The position numbers were made by a program, and so were the translations under genes. From the NCBI GenBank assembly GCA_964449285.1, contig CAYUZX010000065.1, positions 1 to 17,154 of the forward strand: a stretch of DNA of 17,154 nt, given 5' to 3'. This document shows, in pieces, positions 1 through 7,367 of the stretch (position 1 is the stretch's first letter; each line of letters starts with the position of its first letter). Source of the stretch: QYOJ01 sp964449285. GTDB taxonomy: Bacteria; Bacteroidota; Bacteroidia; Bacteroidales; FEN-979. The notes below the pieces were generated by a model that had not been told where the DNA came from, searched no databases, and was given only the letters and a program-made list of their open reading frames with translations.

Positions 1-1886
1 GGAATACGATCCTCAACAAATACGCCGTTGATGACGAGTTTGTCACCAACAACGAAACCATCAGAAAAGGATTAGCTGCCATTCCTGAGATTTTCACAAC
101 ACATTACATTGACAAAAAAGGAAATGTGAGCGATAATGCAACCGATTACCGTCCCATCGTCAAGTTGACTTATGCCATTGAATACCAGCTTTTCCAGAAG
201 GACGACCCCGGTAGAAGTCATGCGGTAAATGTCCTGATCTACTTTTTGCTATCTATCATGCTCTTCTTTGTCCTTAAGCGGATGCTGAAGAATTACAACA
301 TCCTCTTCCCATTTCTGATCACGGTGGTTTTCATGGCCCACCCGGTCCATACAGAGGTGGTTGCCAGTCTGAAAAACCGCGACGAGATGCTGGCGTTTCT
401 ATGTGGACTTGGGACTCTTTATTTTCTGTTGAAATACGCTGATACCCGGAAACGCTGGTACCTGTTACCAGCGCTTATCATCTTTGTTCTGGGCTACCTT
501 TCAAAAGCCTCCATCCTTCCATTCGTACTCATCTATCCGCTGGCGCTCTATTTCTTCACCGAGCTGAAGCCAAAACAGTACATCCCGATCTTTATCGTAT
601 TTGTTATCCTGGCAGTGTTTTCCCAGCTGGGGCCAAAATGGTTCCTGCCGGCCGGAGAGCGAATGACTGGTATGATGGAGAATCCGCTATTTGTTGAAAA
701 AGGGTTGCTCTTCAGGATGGGAACAGGGTTGGTTTCACTCCTTTTCTACCTGAGGATTCTGATCTATCCGCATCCGCTGCTCTTCTATTATGGATACGAC
801 ATGATCCAGCTCACTTCGCCAACCAACATCTGGGCGATCATTTCATTCATTTTATATGCAGGAATCTTAATTTACGCCCTCCTTATTATCGGGGAGAAAA
901 AAGTGATCTCATTTGCCATCTTCTGGTACCTGATCTTCATTGCGATGTATTCAAACTTACTGATCCCTGTGGTCGGAATCGTCGGGGAGAGGTTTGTATT
1001 TGCTGCTTCACTGGGCTTCTGTATCGCACTGGTATGGACCATCTTTAAGAGCTGCAAGACAGAACCTAACTCCCTCACCATCGAATTTGACGCACGGGCC
1101 AAGATCCTGGTAGTGATCATGTTAATCCTGATTCCCTATGTAGCACTGACTGTCAACCGAAATCGCGAATGGAGAAATCTTATGACCCTCTACTCCAAAG
1201 ATATCCCATACCTGGAGAATTCGGCCAAGGGAAACACACAGTATGCCGGCTATCTCATGCTAACGACATACCAGGATCCCAATTTCAGACAACATGGAAA
1301 TGTGAACCAGTTCAAGCTGGAAGTAATGAAAAAACATTTTTTTCGATCCTTGACGATCTGCCCCGATAATTACCAGACAATGAACGACTTGGGCACCGTG
1401 TATCTCCTCTTTGATAAAGACCCTGATTCTGCTATCCTTTTTTTGAAGAGAGCGATAGATCTGAATGCTGAACTAGAACCCGCCTGGGTGAACCTGGGGA
1501 TGGCTTACCGGGAAATAAAGAAATTTGACAGTGCAGCCTGGTGTTATTCAACAATCCTTAGGAGAAACCCTCAACAGATACGTGCCTACTTTGCCCTTGC
1601 CAATGTATACAACGACATGGGCGATATCCGGAAAGCCATCGACATGAACCTGGCAGTGCTGAAAAGCTCGCCGAACCTGGATGTCCCCTACATCAACATC
1701 GGGAACTACATCTTGCAGGCAGGAGATACGGCAATCGCCATTGAATACTATCAAGAGGCTGTTAACCGTAGGGCGAGCTTCGATGGATGTATAATTCTGA
1801 GTAACCTCTATAAGAGCCAGGGAGATACGTTGAAATCGATCCTTTACCAGCAGAAGGCCTCCGCTGCGTTGAATAATCACCCTTAA
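1..1886 (+). CDS. GT-C membrane glycosyltransferase with C-terminal TPR repeats (TMTC/DUF1736-like), 5' end missing
   Basis: The reading frame is open from base 3, so the gene starts before the window; the GTG at 126 is internal. The visible N-terminus carries an acidic VDDEF motif like the first-loop Asp/Glu motif of GT-C enzymes that use polyprenyl-phosphate sugars. About ten hydrophobic segments follow, to roughly residue 350 counted from the GTG at 126. After them comes a soluble part with about four to five TPR units (residues about 415-580; the pattern includes NLGMAY, ALANVY and NIGNYI). This order, GT-C membrane domain then periplasmic TPRs, is that of the TMTC family of protein O-mannosyltransferases. 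Its role would be to transfer a sugar from a lipid carrier outside the inner membrane; donor and acceptor are unknown. It ends 12 bp before the acyl-AMP ligase, so it is probably in the same operon. Family level is solid, exact activity is not. Confidence 0.82.
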   Translation, partial: NTILNKYAVDDEFVTNNETIRKGLAAIPEIFTTHYIDKKGNVSDNATDYRPIVKLTYAIEYQLFQKDDPGRSHAVNVLIYFLLSIMLFFVLKRMLKNYNILFPFLITVVFMAHPVHTEVVASLKNRDEMLAFLCGLGTLYFLLKYADTRKRWYLLPALIIFVLGYLSKASILPFVLIYPLALYFFTELKPKQYIPIFIVFVILAVFSQLGPKWFLPAGERMTGMMENPLFVEKGLLFRMGTGLVSLLFYLRILIYPHPLLFYYGYDMIQLTSPTNIWAIISFILYAGILIYALLIIGEKKVISFAIFWYLIFIAMYSNLLIPVVGIVGERFVFAASLGFCIALVWTIFKSCKTEPNSLTIEFDARAKILVVIMLILIPYVALTVNRNREWRNLMTLYSKDIPYLENSAKGNTQYAGYLMLTTYQDPNFRQHGNVNQFKLEVMKKHFFRSLTICPDNYQTMNDLGTVYLLFDKDPDSAILFLKRAIDLNAELEPAWVNLGMAYREIKKFDSAAWCYSTILRRNPQQIRAYFALANVYNDMGDIRKAIDMNLAVLKSSPNLDVPYINIGNYILQAGDTAIAIEYYQEAVNRRASFDGCIILSNLYKSQGDTLKSILYQQKASAALNNHP

Positions 1887-1898
1887 CAACGTTCCGAC

Positions 1899-3566
1899 GT
1901 GAGTCATCTCATCCTCCCGGATTTGCTTTATTCTGCAGCAAAAGAGTTCCCTCATGATGGAATTGGTTTTATCCAGCCTGATAAATCTATCTGCGTTGTA
2001 ACCTACCCGGAATTACTGGAGCAATCACTCAGGATTCTTCAGGGAATGCAGGAAATCGGAATAGAAGCCGGGGACCGGATTATTCTATCTCTTGGAAATA
2101 GTAAAGAGACGATTCCTGCCATTTGGGCATCTTTTCTCGGAGGTGTAATTCCAGCGCTCCTTCAACCTCCACTCTCTTTTTCGGAGTACAATCCAGCTGC
2201 CGATAAGGCAGAAAAGGTATTTCGAATCCTTGATAACCCTCGTGTTATCATCTCACACGAACATCTCAATAACTGGGTAGAAAGCAAGATCCCAGAAACA
2301 AATATCGTTGATATTTTAAACCTTGTTAAGGAATTTGGAACCCCTGATATTCCCAAAATAGGTCCAAACGATCTGGCACTGATACAGTTTTCTTCAGGGA
2401 GTACCGGCGATCCAAAAGGAGTGAAACTGACGCACAGGAACATTATTTCCAACATGGTTGATATCATTGAAGGAATCAGACTCACACATAAAGATGTCTC
2501 AATATCCTGGATGCCGCTATACCATGATATGGGACTGATCGGATTTCATATTACCCCTACCCTGGTGGGCTGCCAGCAGTATCTTTTAGATCCGGTTGAT
2601 TTTGTGAAGAATCCCTCCCTCTGGCTCGATAACCTGAGCAGCAAACGATGCAACATTACCGGCTGCCCCAATTTTGGACAAGCGCTGGTAAATCGACATA
2701 TCGCGAGAAAGAAAAACCCCGAATGGGATTTTTCCCATGTACGTATAATATTTAATGGCGCTGAACCCATCTCAACAATAACCATGCGGGAATTTGTCGC
2801 TAACCTCTCCATGTTTGGTTTACAGCCCGTTTCAATGTTTCCTGCCTATGGACTTGCAGAAGCAACGCTGGCAGTCACTTTTACCTCGTTGGAAAAAGAG
2901 GCTGAAATCCTTCGCTTTCAACGAATCCCCTTAATCGGCGATGGGATTGCCATGCTGGCAAAACCGGAGAATGACTGTGCTATTGAACTTGTAAATCTTG
3001 GCAAACAACTGACAAACTGTACAGTCCGGATCATTGGGGATGATGGAAATGAAGTTGCAGAAGCGACTGCCGGTTCTGTTCTTGTTCGGGGAGATAATGT
3101 CTCTTCAGGATATTTTAAACACAAAGAGGCTACTCGACAAACCTTTGTAAACGGCTGGCTGCACACAGGTGATCTGGGTTTTATATACAACGGAAATCTA
3201 TTCATCATGGGCCGGCAGAAAGATGTCATCTTTCTGAACGGGAATAACTTTTACTGTCATGACCTCGAACATGTTGTATCATCGCTGCAAGGTATTTTGT
3301 CAGGTAAACTTATCATTTCAGCCTATTTTGATCCGAAAGAGGGAAGTGATAAATTACTGGTTTTTCTGGTGGGATCTGATAACAAATCAACCAGAATTCT
3401 TTTTGCAAGGATCAAGATCCACCTGATGCAAACACTGGGACTCTTCACCAACACCTTTATCCCTATCAAATCCAACGACATCCCCCGAACCTCAAGCGGA
3501 AAGATCCAGCGATACAAGATGGTGAACCGGTTTTTGCAGGGGGAATTTAACGTGGTGAGGTTATAA
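1899..3566 (+). CDS. Fatty-acyl-AMP ligase-like adenylate-forming enzyme
   Basis: An adenylation-domain enzyme of 555 residues. Visible motifs, in order, are the phosphate-binding loop SSGSTGDPKGV (165-175), the WMPLYHDMGLIG segment (204-215) typical of fatty-acyl-AMP ligases (FAAL), AYGLAEAT, the HTGDLGF motif, the hinge GRQKDVIFLNGNNF, and the C-terminal SSGKIQR with catalytic Lys535. FAALs activate a carboxylic acid as acyl-AMP and pass it to the phosphopantetheine arm of an ACP rather than to CoA. The ACP gene immediately downstream fits that use. The start is a GTG at 1899, 12 bp after the previous stop; no better start and no clear Shine-Dalgarno site was seen. FAAL rather than acyl-CoA ligase is inferred from the YHDMGLIG signature and the neighbours; I did not verify the FAAL-specific insertion. 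The acid it activates cannot be read from sequence. Confidence 0.88.
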   Translation: MSHLILPDLLYSAAKEFPHDGIGFIQPDKSICVVTYPELLEQSLRILQGMQEIGIEAGDRIILSLGNSKETIPAIWASFLGGVIPALLQPPLSFSEYNPAADKAEKVFRILDNPRVIISHEHLNNWVESKIPETNIVDILNLVKEFGTPDIPKIGPNDLALIQFSSGSTGDPKGVKLTHRNIISNMVDIIEGIRLTHKDVSISWMPLYHDMGLIGFHITPTLVGCQQYLLDPVDFVKNPSLWLDNLSSKRCNITGCPNFGQALVNRHIARKKNPEWDFSHVRIIFNGAEPISTITMREFVANLSMFGLQPVSMFPAYGLAEATLAVTFTSLEKEAEILRFQRIPLIGDGIAMLAKPENDCAIELVNLGKQLTNCTVRIIGDDGNEVAEATAGSVLVRGDNVSSGYFKHKEATRQTFVNGWLHTGDLGFIYNGNLFIMGRQKDVIFLNGNNFYCHDLEHVVSSLQGILSGKLIISAYFDPKEGSDKLLVFLVGSDNKSTRILFARIKIHLMQTLGLFTNTFIPIKSNDIPRTSSGKIQRYKMVNRFLQGEFNVVRL

Positions 3567-3572
3567 TTCAGC

Positions 3573-3597
3573 TGGCAGTTGGCAGTTGGCAGTTGGC
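3573..3597. repeat. Heptamer tandem repeat TGGCAGT, 3.6 copies
   Basis: Three perfect head-to-tail copies of TGGCAGT (3573, 3580, 3587) plus TGGC, in the 70-bp gap between the acyl-AMP ligase stop and the ACP start. It is the only non-coding gap of any size in the seven-gene plus-strand run. Heptamer length means copy-number change would shift any frame read through it, which argues it is untranslated. Confidence 0.9.
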
Positions 3598-3636
3598 GAA
3601 AAAGAGGTACTTTTACGTTGTTTAACGATGAGACGG

Positions 3637-3873
3637 ATGACGATTGAAGCGTTTATCACACATATTGAAAATGAATTTGAGGACCTGAAGCAGGGTACAC
3701 TGAAGCCAACAAGTAATTTTCGTGAAGAATTTGAATGGAATTCGATCAATGCCTTGATTCTGATCGCAATGGTGAAGACTGAATACGATGTGGCTCTGAC
3801 AGCTTCAGACCTGGTGAAATTCCAAACTGTACAGGAGATGTATTCACTTATCAGGAGTCGTGTAAAAACATAA
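3637..3873 (+). CDS. Acyl carrier protein
   Basis: A 78-residue acyl carrier protein. The phosphopantetheine site is the serine in EWNSINALILIAMV. From the ATG at 3637 this serine is residue 36, the same number as in the classical bacterial ACP, so I prefer this start over the ATG at 3628 and the TTG at 3586, which would lie in the heptamer repeat. The usual D-S-L triplet is N-S-I here, a mild departure. The rest fits a four-helix ACP: an acidic first helix (HIENEFEDL), a loop, the prosthetic-group helix, and a C-terminal helix after LTASDLVKF. Its stop overlaps the next start by one base (TAATG), suggesting translational coupling to the ketosynthase. It probably carries the acyl chain made by the ligase, ketosynthase and reductase encoded around it. 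Confidence 0.88.
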   Translation: MTIEAFITHIENEFEDLKQGTLKPTSNFREEFEWNSINALILIAMVKTEYDVALTASDLVKFQTVQEMYSLIRSRVKT

Positions 3874-4928
3874 TGGCCCTTTTTACCATACCTCACATCC
3901 GGATTTCAGGGATGGCAGCATGCGTTCCCCGCAACAGGAAACACATTTCCGATTATCGCTGGGTTTCAAAGAAGGAGCGAGATCTCTTTAAAACGACGGT
4001 GGGTATAGAGGTTAGACGGGTGATCTCAAATGGGACAACAACCTCTGATCTTTGTCAGTTTGCAGCCAGGAGATTGCTGGCTGATCTTAACTGGGCGAAG
4101 GATGATATTGGTTTACTGGTCTTCGTTTCTCAAACCCGCGACTACCTGATCCCGGCAACCAGCGGGATACTCCAGGATAAACTTGGACTACCCAAATCAA
4201 CCATCTCCATCGATATCAACCAGGGCTGCTCCGGTTTTGTGTATGGCCTTTCCATTATAGGGAGTCTCATGAACTCTACTGGAATCAGAAAAGGATTATT
4301 ACTTGTGGGGGATATCTCTTCACGTAACACCTCTTACAGGGATAAAAGTACCTACCCACTCTTCGGCGATGCCGGTACTGCCACGGCCATCGAACTTTCA
4401 GAACATGCTTCCGATATGCATTTTAATCTTGAAGGTGATGGATCAGGATACGATGCGATCATCATTCCCGACGGTGGATTGCGGAACGGTCTGTCAAAAA
4501 CGTCGTTTAACTATAAAAGATATGGGAAAGGGATTCACCGAAACAACTTCCATGTTGCCTTAGACGGTGTGAAAGTCTTCAACTTTTCTCTCAGGGAGGT
4601 GGTTCCTAACTTGAAAAACTTACTTAACTTCACAAACAGAACAATTGAATCCGTCGATTACATCGTGTTCCACCAGGCCAATAAGCTGATCAATGAAACC
4701 CTCAGGAAGATGCTGAAAGTCGACCCTTCGAAAATCCCATACTCCATCCAGAAATACGGAAACACCAGCTCTGCCTCCATACCTCTGACCATGGTGTCGG
4801 AGCTTAATCAAGAGTTGACTTCAAAGAAAATAAACCTACTCCTCTCCGCGTTTGGAATAGGACTTTCATGGGGCTCAGTAATACTGGAAACAGAAAAGAT
4901 CACCTGCCCTGAGGTATTGGAATTTTAA
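3873..4928 (+). CDS. Beta-ketoacyl-ACP synthase III-like enzyme
   Basis: A KAS III (FabH-like) condensing enzyme of 351 residues, with the full Cys-His-Asn triad: Cys119 in DINQGCSGFVYGL, His267 in IVFHQANK, and Asn297 in KYGNTSSASIPL. The C-terminal SAFGIGLSWGSV is the usual end of the fold. FabH-type enzymes condense a primer acyl group with malonyl-ACP to give 3-ketoacyl-ACP. The start at 3873 overlaps the ACP stop. Sitting between a dedicated ACP and a reductase in a glycan locus, it is unlikely to be the housekeeping FabH and more likely makes a special short acyl chain. The primer is unknown. Members of this family can also form C-O or C-N bonds, so condensation is the most likely but not the only possible activity. 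Confidence 0.9.
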   Translation: MALFTIPHIRISGMAACVPRNRKHISDYRWVSKKERDLFKTTVGIEVRRVISNGTTTSDLCQFAARRLLADLNWAKDDIGLLVFVSQTRDYLIPATSGILQDKLGLPKSTISIDINQGCSGFVYGLSIIGSLMNSTGIRKGLLLVGDISSRNTSYRDKSTYPLFGDAGTATAIELSEHASDMHFNLEGDGSGYDAIIIPDGGLRNGLSKTSFNYKRYGKGIHRNNFHVALDGVKVFNFSLREVVPNLKNLLNFTNRTIESVDYIVFHQANKLINETLRKMLKVDPSKIPYSIQKYGNTSSASIPLTMVSELNQELTSKKINLLLSAFGIGLSWGSVILETEKITCPEVLEF

Positions 4929-4959
4929 TAATCGTTATTTGCTGCTTTTCACTTGATCT

Positions 4960-5709
4960 ATGAACAATCCTTTCGCTCTCAATGGTAAAACAATCCTGGT
5001 CACAGGAGCTTCTTCTGGCCTGGGGAAGCAGACTGCTATCACTGTAAGCAGGCTGGGAGCTCAGGTTATCATCACGGGAAGGAACCCTGAAAAACTGAAT
5101 GAGACATTCGTTACGATGGATCCCTGCAGGAGTCATGTTGAACATCTGCAGATAACGGCTGACCTGACTGTTCAACGTGAGATCGATGAACTCACCGATC
5201 AGCTTCCTGTGCTTAACGGAGTGGTTTTCTCCGTCGGGATATCAGATCTCTTACCCACAAAATTCCTTACCGGAAAAGACCTTGAAAAGAATTTCAGCGT
5301 CAGTTTTAATGCTGCAGTCCTGCTCATGGCAGCTTTACAGAAAAGGAAAAAACTCCAGCGTCAGCATTGCTCAATTTTGTTCATCTCTTCCATCTCTACC
5401 CGTTATCCCTTTGTTGGTGGTGCAATGTATATCAGTGCCAAAGCAGCCATGGAAGCATATGCACGTGTCCTGGGACTTGAGTTGCTGCCAAAAGGGATCC
5501 GTGTCAACTGTATCTCACCAGGATTTGTGAGAGGGCCCATGTTTGATGAAACACAGGAGAAGATATCGGCAGAGACCATAGCCAAAATAGAAGAGCGGCA
5601 ACCACTGGGACTTGGAGAGCCAGAGGATGTTGCTAACACAATCGTCTTCTACCTTTCTGATGCGTCAAGATGGGTCACTGGAACAAATTTATTCCTTGGA
5701 GGAGGCTAA
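4960..5709 (+). CDS. SDR-family oxidoreductase, likely 3-ketoacyl-ACP reductase
   Basis: A classical short-chain dehydrogenase/reductase of 249 residues. It shows the nucleotide-binding TGASSGLG (15-22), the catalytic Ser144 with Tyr157 and Lys161 (YISAK), the ISPGFV segment after the active site, and the C-terminal TGTNLFLGGG. The Ser-to-Tyr spacing of 13 matches FabG. The usual NNAG motif after strand four reads FSVG here, a deviation that may affect cofactor-loop packing. By context, just after an ACP and a KAS III gene, it probably reduces the 3-ketoacyl-ACP to 3-hydroxyacyl-ACP. SDRs are too broad for sequence alone to exclude a sugar or other ketone substrate. No dehydratase or enoyl reductase gene is nearby, so the hydroxyl would be kept. 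Confidence 0.88.
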   Translation: MNNPFALNGKTILVTGASSGLGKQTAITVSRLGAQVIITGRNPEKLNETFVTMDPCRSHVEHLQITADLTVQREIDELTDQLPVLNGVVFSVGISDLLPTKFLTGKDLEKNFSVSFNAAVLLMAALQKRKKLQRQHCSILFISSISTRYPFVGGAMYISAKAAMEAYARVLGLELLPKGIRVNCISPGFVRGPMFDETQEKISAETIAKIEERQPLGLGEPEDVANTIVFYLSDASRWVTGTNLFLGGG

Positions 5710-5724
5710 AACATTCAAAATCAA

Positions 5725-6648
5725 ATGGAGGATTCTTTAAAATATTCCGTCATCGTCCCGGTTTACAACAGTGAACTCTCCCTGGAGGAGCTATACCATG
5801 AACTGGAATCTGTTTTTCGGGAACTGAATCTCTTCTTTGAAGTTATTTTCGTGGATGACAATAGTCATGACGATAGCTGGCAGGTGCTCAGAACACTGAA
5901 GAAAGCGTACCCTGAGTGCATCAGGATCGTCAGGCTGGCACGGAATTATGGACAACACAATGCGACTCTTTGCGGTTTTTCGTTTGCTAATGGAGAGCGG
6001 ATCATCACCATCGATGACGATCTTCAAAACCCTCCTTCAGAGATCATAAAACTCCATGAAGCAGCCGAACAAACCGAAGCGGATGTAGTATACGGTGTCT
6101 ATCGCACAAAAAAACACTCTCTTCTCCGGAATATCGGGAGTCAGTTTCTGAAACATTCGGCCGGACTGATTCACCGTTCAACAGGTAATGGTTCTTCTTT
6201 CAGGCTGATACGCCGTGAATTGATGCTGAAGCTGCTAAATCACGTTCAGCATTTCATTTTCCTCGATGAAGTGCTTCAATGGTATACAGATGATATTATG
6301 TTTGTGGAGGTTGAACACCACCCAAGGAAATACAACAAGTCGGGATATTCTTCACGGAAACTGTTCCGGGTGATGAGCAACATCTTGTTCCAGTACACGA
6401 CACTACCTCTGAAATTATTAGTTTACGGGGGATTAATAGGCTCTTTGATCACCTTTGCAATGGTTGTCTATTACCTGGTTCTGAAACTCTGCTTTGATGT
6501 ACCGCTTGGTTATACCTCCTTGATTGTCTCTATCCTCTTCTCCACAAGCATCATTCTCTTTAGCTTAGGCATTATTGGCGATTATTTGCGAAGGATCTAT
6601 CTGGTGCAGAATAAAAAACCCCCCTATTCTATTAAGAAAGTATTCTGA
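5725..6648 (+). CDS. Family 2 glycosyltransferase, ArnC/DPM1-like, with two C-terminal membrane helices
   Basis: A GT-A fold enzyme of 307 residues. It starts VIVPVYNSE and carries VDDNSHDDSW (43-52), NYGQHNA and the metal-binding DDD at 97-99 within TIDDDLQNPP. Two strong hydrophobic segments lie near residues 225-255 and 262-290, followed by a basic tail. This arrangement is that of polyprenyl-phosphate glycosyltransferases (ArnC, DPM1, GtrB), which move a sugar from a nucleotide donor to undecaprenyl phosphate on the cytoplasmic face. A lipid-linked sugar of that kind is what the GT-C enzyme at the start of the window would use. The start at 5725 lies 15 bp after the SDR stop, so the genes are co-transcribed. 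The sugar is unknown; the WecE product is an obvious candidate. Confidence 0.87.
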   Translation: MEDSLKYSVIVPVYNSELSLEELYHELESVFRELNLFFEVIFVDDNSHDDSWQVLRTLKKAYPECIRIVRLARNYGQHNATLCGFSFANGERIITIDDDLQNPPSEIIKLHEAAEQTEADVVYGVYRTKKHSLLRNIGSQFLKHSAGLIHRSTGNGSSFRLIRRELMLKLLNHVQHFIFLDEVLQWYTDDIMFVEVEHHPRKYNKSGYSSRKLFRVMSNILFQYTTLPLKLLVYGGLIGSLITFAMVVYYLVLKLCFDVPLGYTSLIVSILFSTSIILFSLGIIGDYLRRIYLVQNKKPPYSIKKVF

Positions 6649-6671
6649 TACGATCATCGAAACCTATCCAT

Positions 6672-7349
6672 ATGCAATATACAAAATATGGAATAACACT
6701 GATTCATCTCATGGAACAGGAGATCGAGCTCGTCAGAAACTGGCGGAATGACCCGATCGTAGCTAAAAATCATGAGTTTCAGAAATACATCACACGAGAA
6801 GAACAACAAAAATGGTTCAGATCGATCCAAAATATCAACAACGCTTATTTCGTCATCCGATACGAAGGGAGCAACGTGGGGGTGATCAATGCTAAAAATA
6901 TCGAATGGGAGCAACATGCGTTTGAGTCGGGGATTTTTATTCCCGATCCTTTGGCATACAACACGTTTATACCAGCCGTCATATCTATAATGATGACAGA
7001 TCTGTTTTTCAGGGTTTTCCTCTGGGAGAAAATATATGCGCATATCCTGAAGACAAATCTGCCTGTCATCAGGTACAACCAAATGCTTGGTTATACGCTT
7101 TGTGATGGACAGAAAGATATTGACAACCAGTTGTATGAGCTTACCTCGGAAATGTTTGATCAAACGGCAGGAAAATTGTTGAATGCCATGAAGACAGTGA
7201 TGGGTCAGGATGATGATTCAGTCATCCTCATTGAGCCAGGCGATGAACGATATCCTCTAGTAATGCATGTTGAAACGCAAATAATACAAGGAAATCCGTT
7301 CCTTAAAAAACAGACAAAAACAGATGCAGGCAGAGCCTACTATTTTTGA
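6672..7349 (+). CDS. GNAT-family N-acyltransferase with an unexplained C-terminal extension
   Basis: Residues 1-150 look like a GNAT domain of the RimJ/PseH kind: a first-strand MEQEIELVRNWRNDP, a YITREEQQKWFRSI helix, a central strand YFVIRYEGSNVGVI, and the end segment VIRYNQMLGYTL where GNATs hold the acyl donor. Relatives such as PseH and WecD acetylate the 4-amine of nucleotide-linked dideoxy sugars. With a WecE-type aminotransferase in the same locus, N-acylation of that amino sugar is the best guess. The donor may be acetyl-CoA or the acyl-ACP made by the upstream genes. After the GNAT core a tail of about 70 residues (about 155-225), acidic then basic, matches no domain I recognise. 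The start is the ATG at 6672, 23 bp after the GT2 stop. It is the last plus-strand gene of the run. Confidence 0.75.
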   Translation: MQYTKYGITLIHLMEQEIELVRNWRNDPIVAKNHEFQKYITREEQQKWFRSIQNINNAYFVIRYEGSNVGVINAKNIEWEQHAFESGIFIPDPLAYNTFIPAVISIMMTDLFFRVFLWEKIYAHILKTNLPVIRYNQMLGYTLCDGQKDIDNQLYELTSEMFDQTAGKLLNAMKTVMGQDDDSVILIEPGDERYPLVMHVETQIIQGNPFLKKQTKTDAGRAYYF

Positions 7350-7367
7350 TGTTTTGTTGTTTTATTT

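Noticed and set aside
126..128. GTG as the start of the GT-C gene
   Set aside because: The same frame is open to the window edge and its upstream residues (VDDEF and following) match the conserved N-terminal loop of the family, so the gene is truncated by the window rather than starting here.
1548..1955. Open frame on the minus strand spanning the GT-C/ligase junction
   Set aside because: It overlaps the TPR region and the ligase start, both supported by motifs; its translation has no recognisable feature.
6654..7163. Open frame on the minus strand (169 codons) opposite the GNAT gene
   Set aside because: The GNAT frame has recognisable motifs and fits the operon; the antisense frame has none.
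7198..7228. GGATGA/TCATCC inverted repeat near the end of the GNAT gene
   Set aside because: Short arms within coding sequence, no conserved position or adjacent signal; likely chance.
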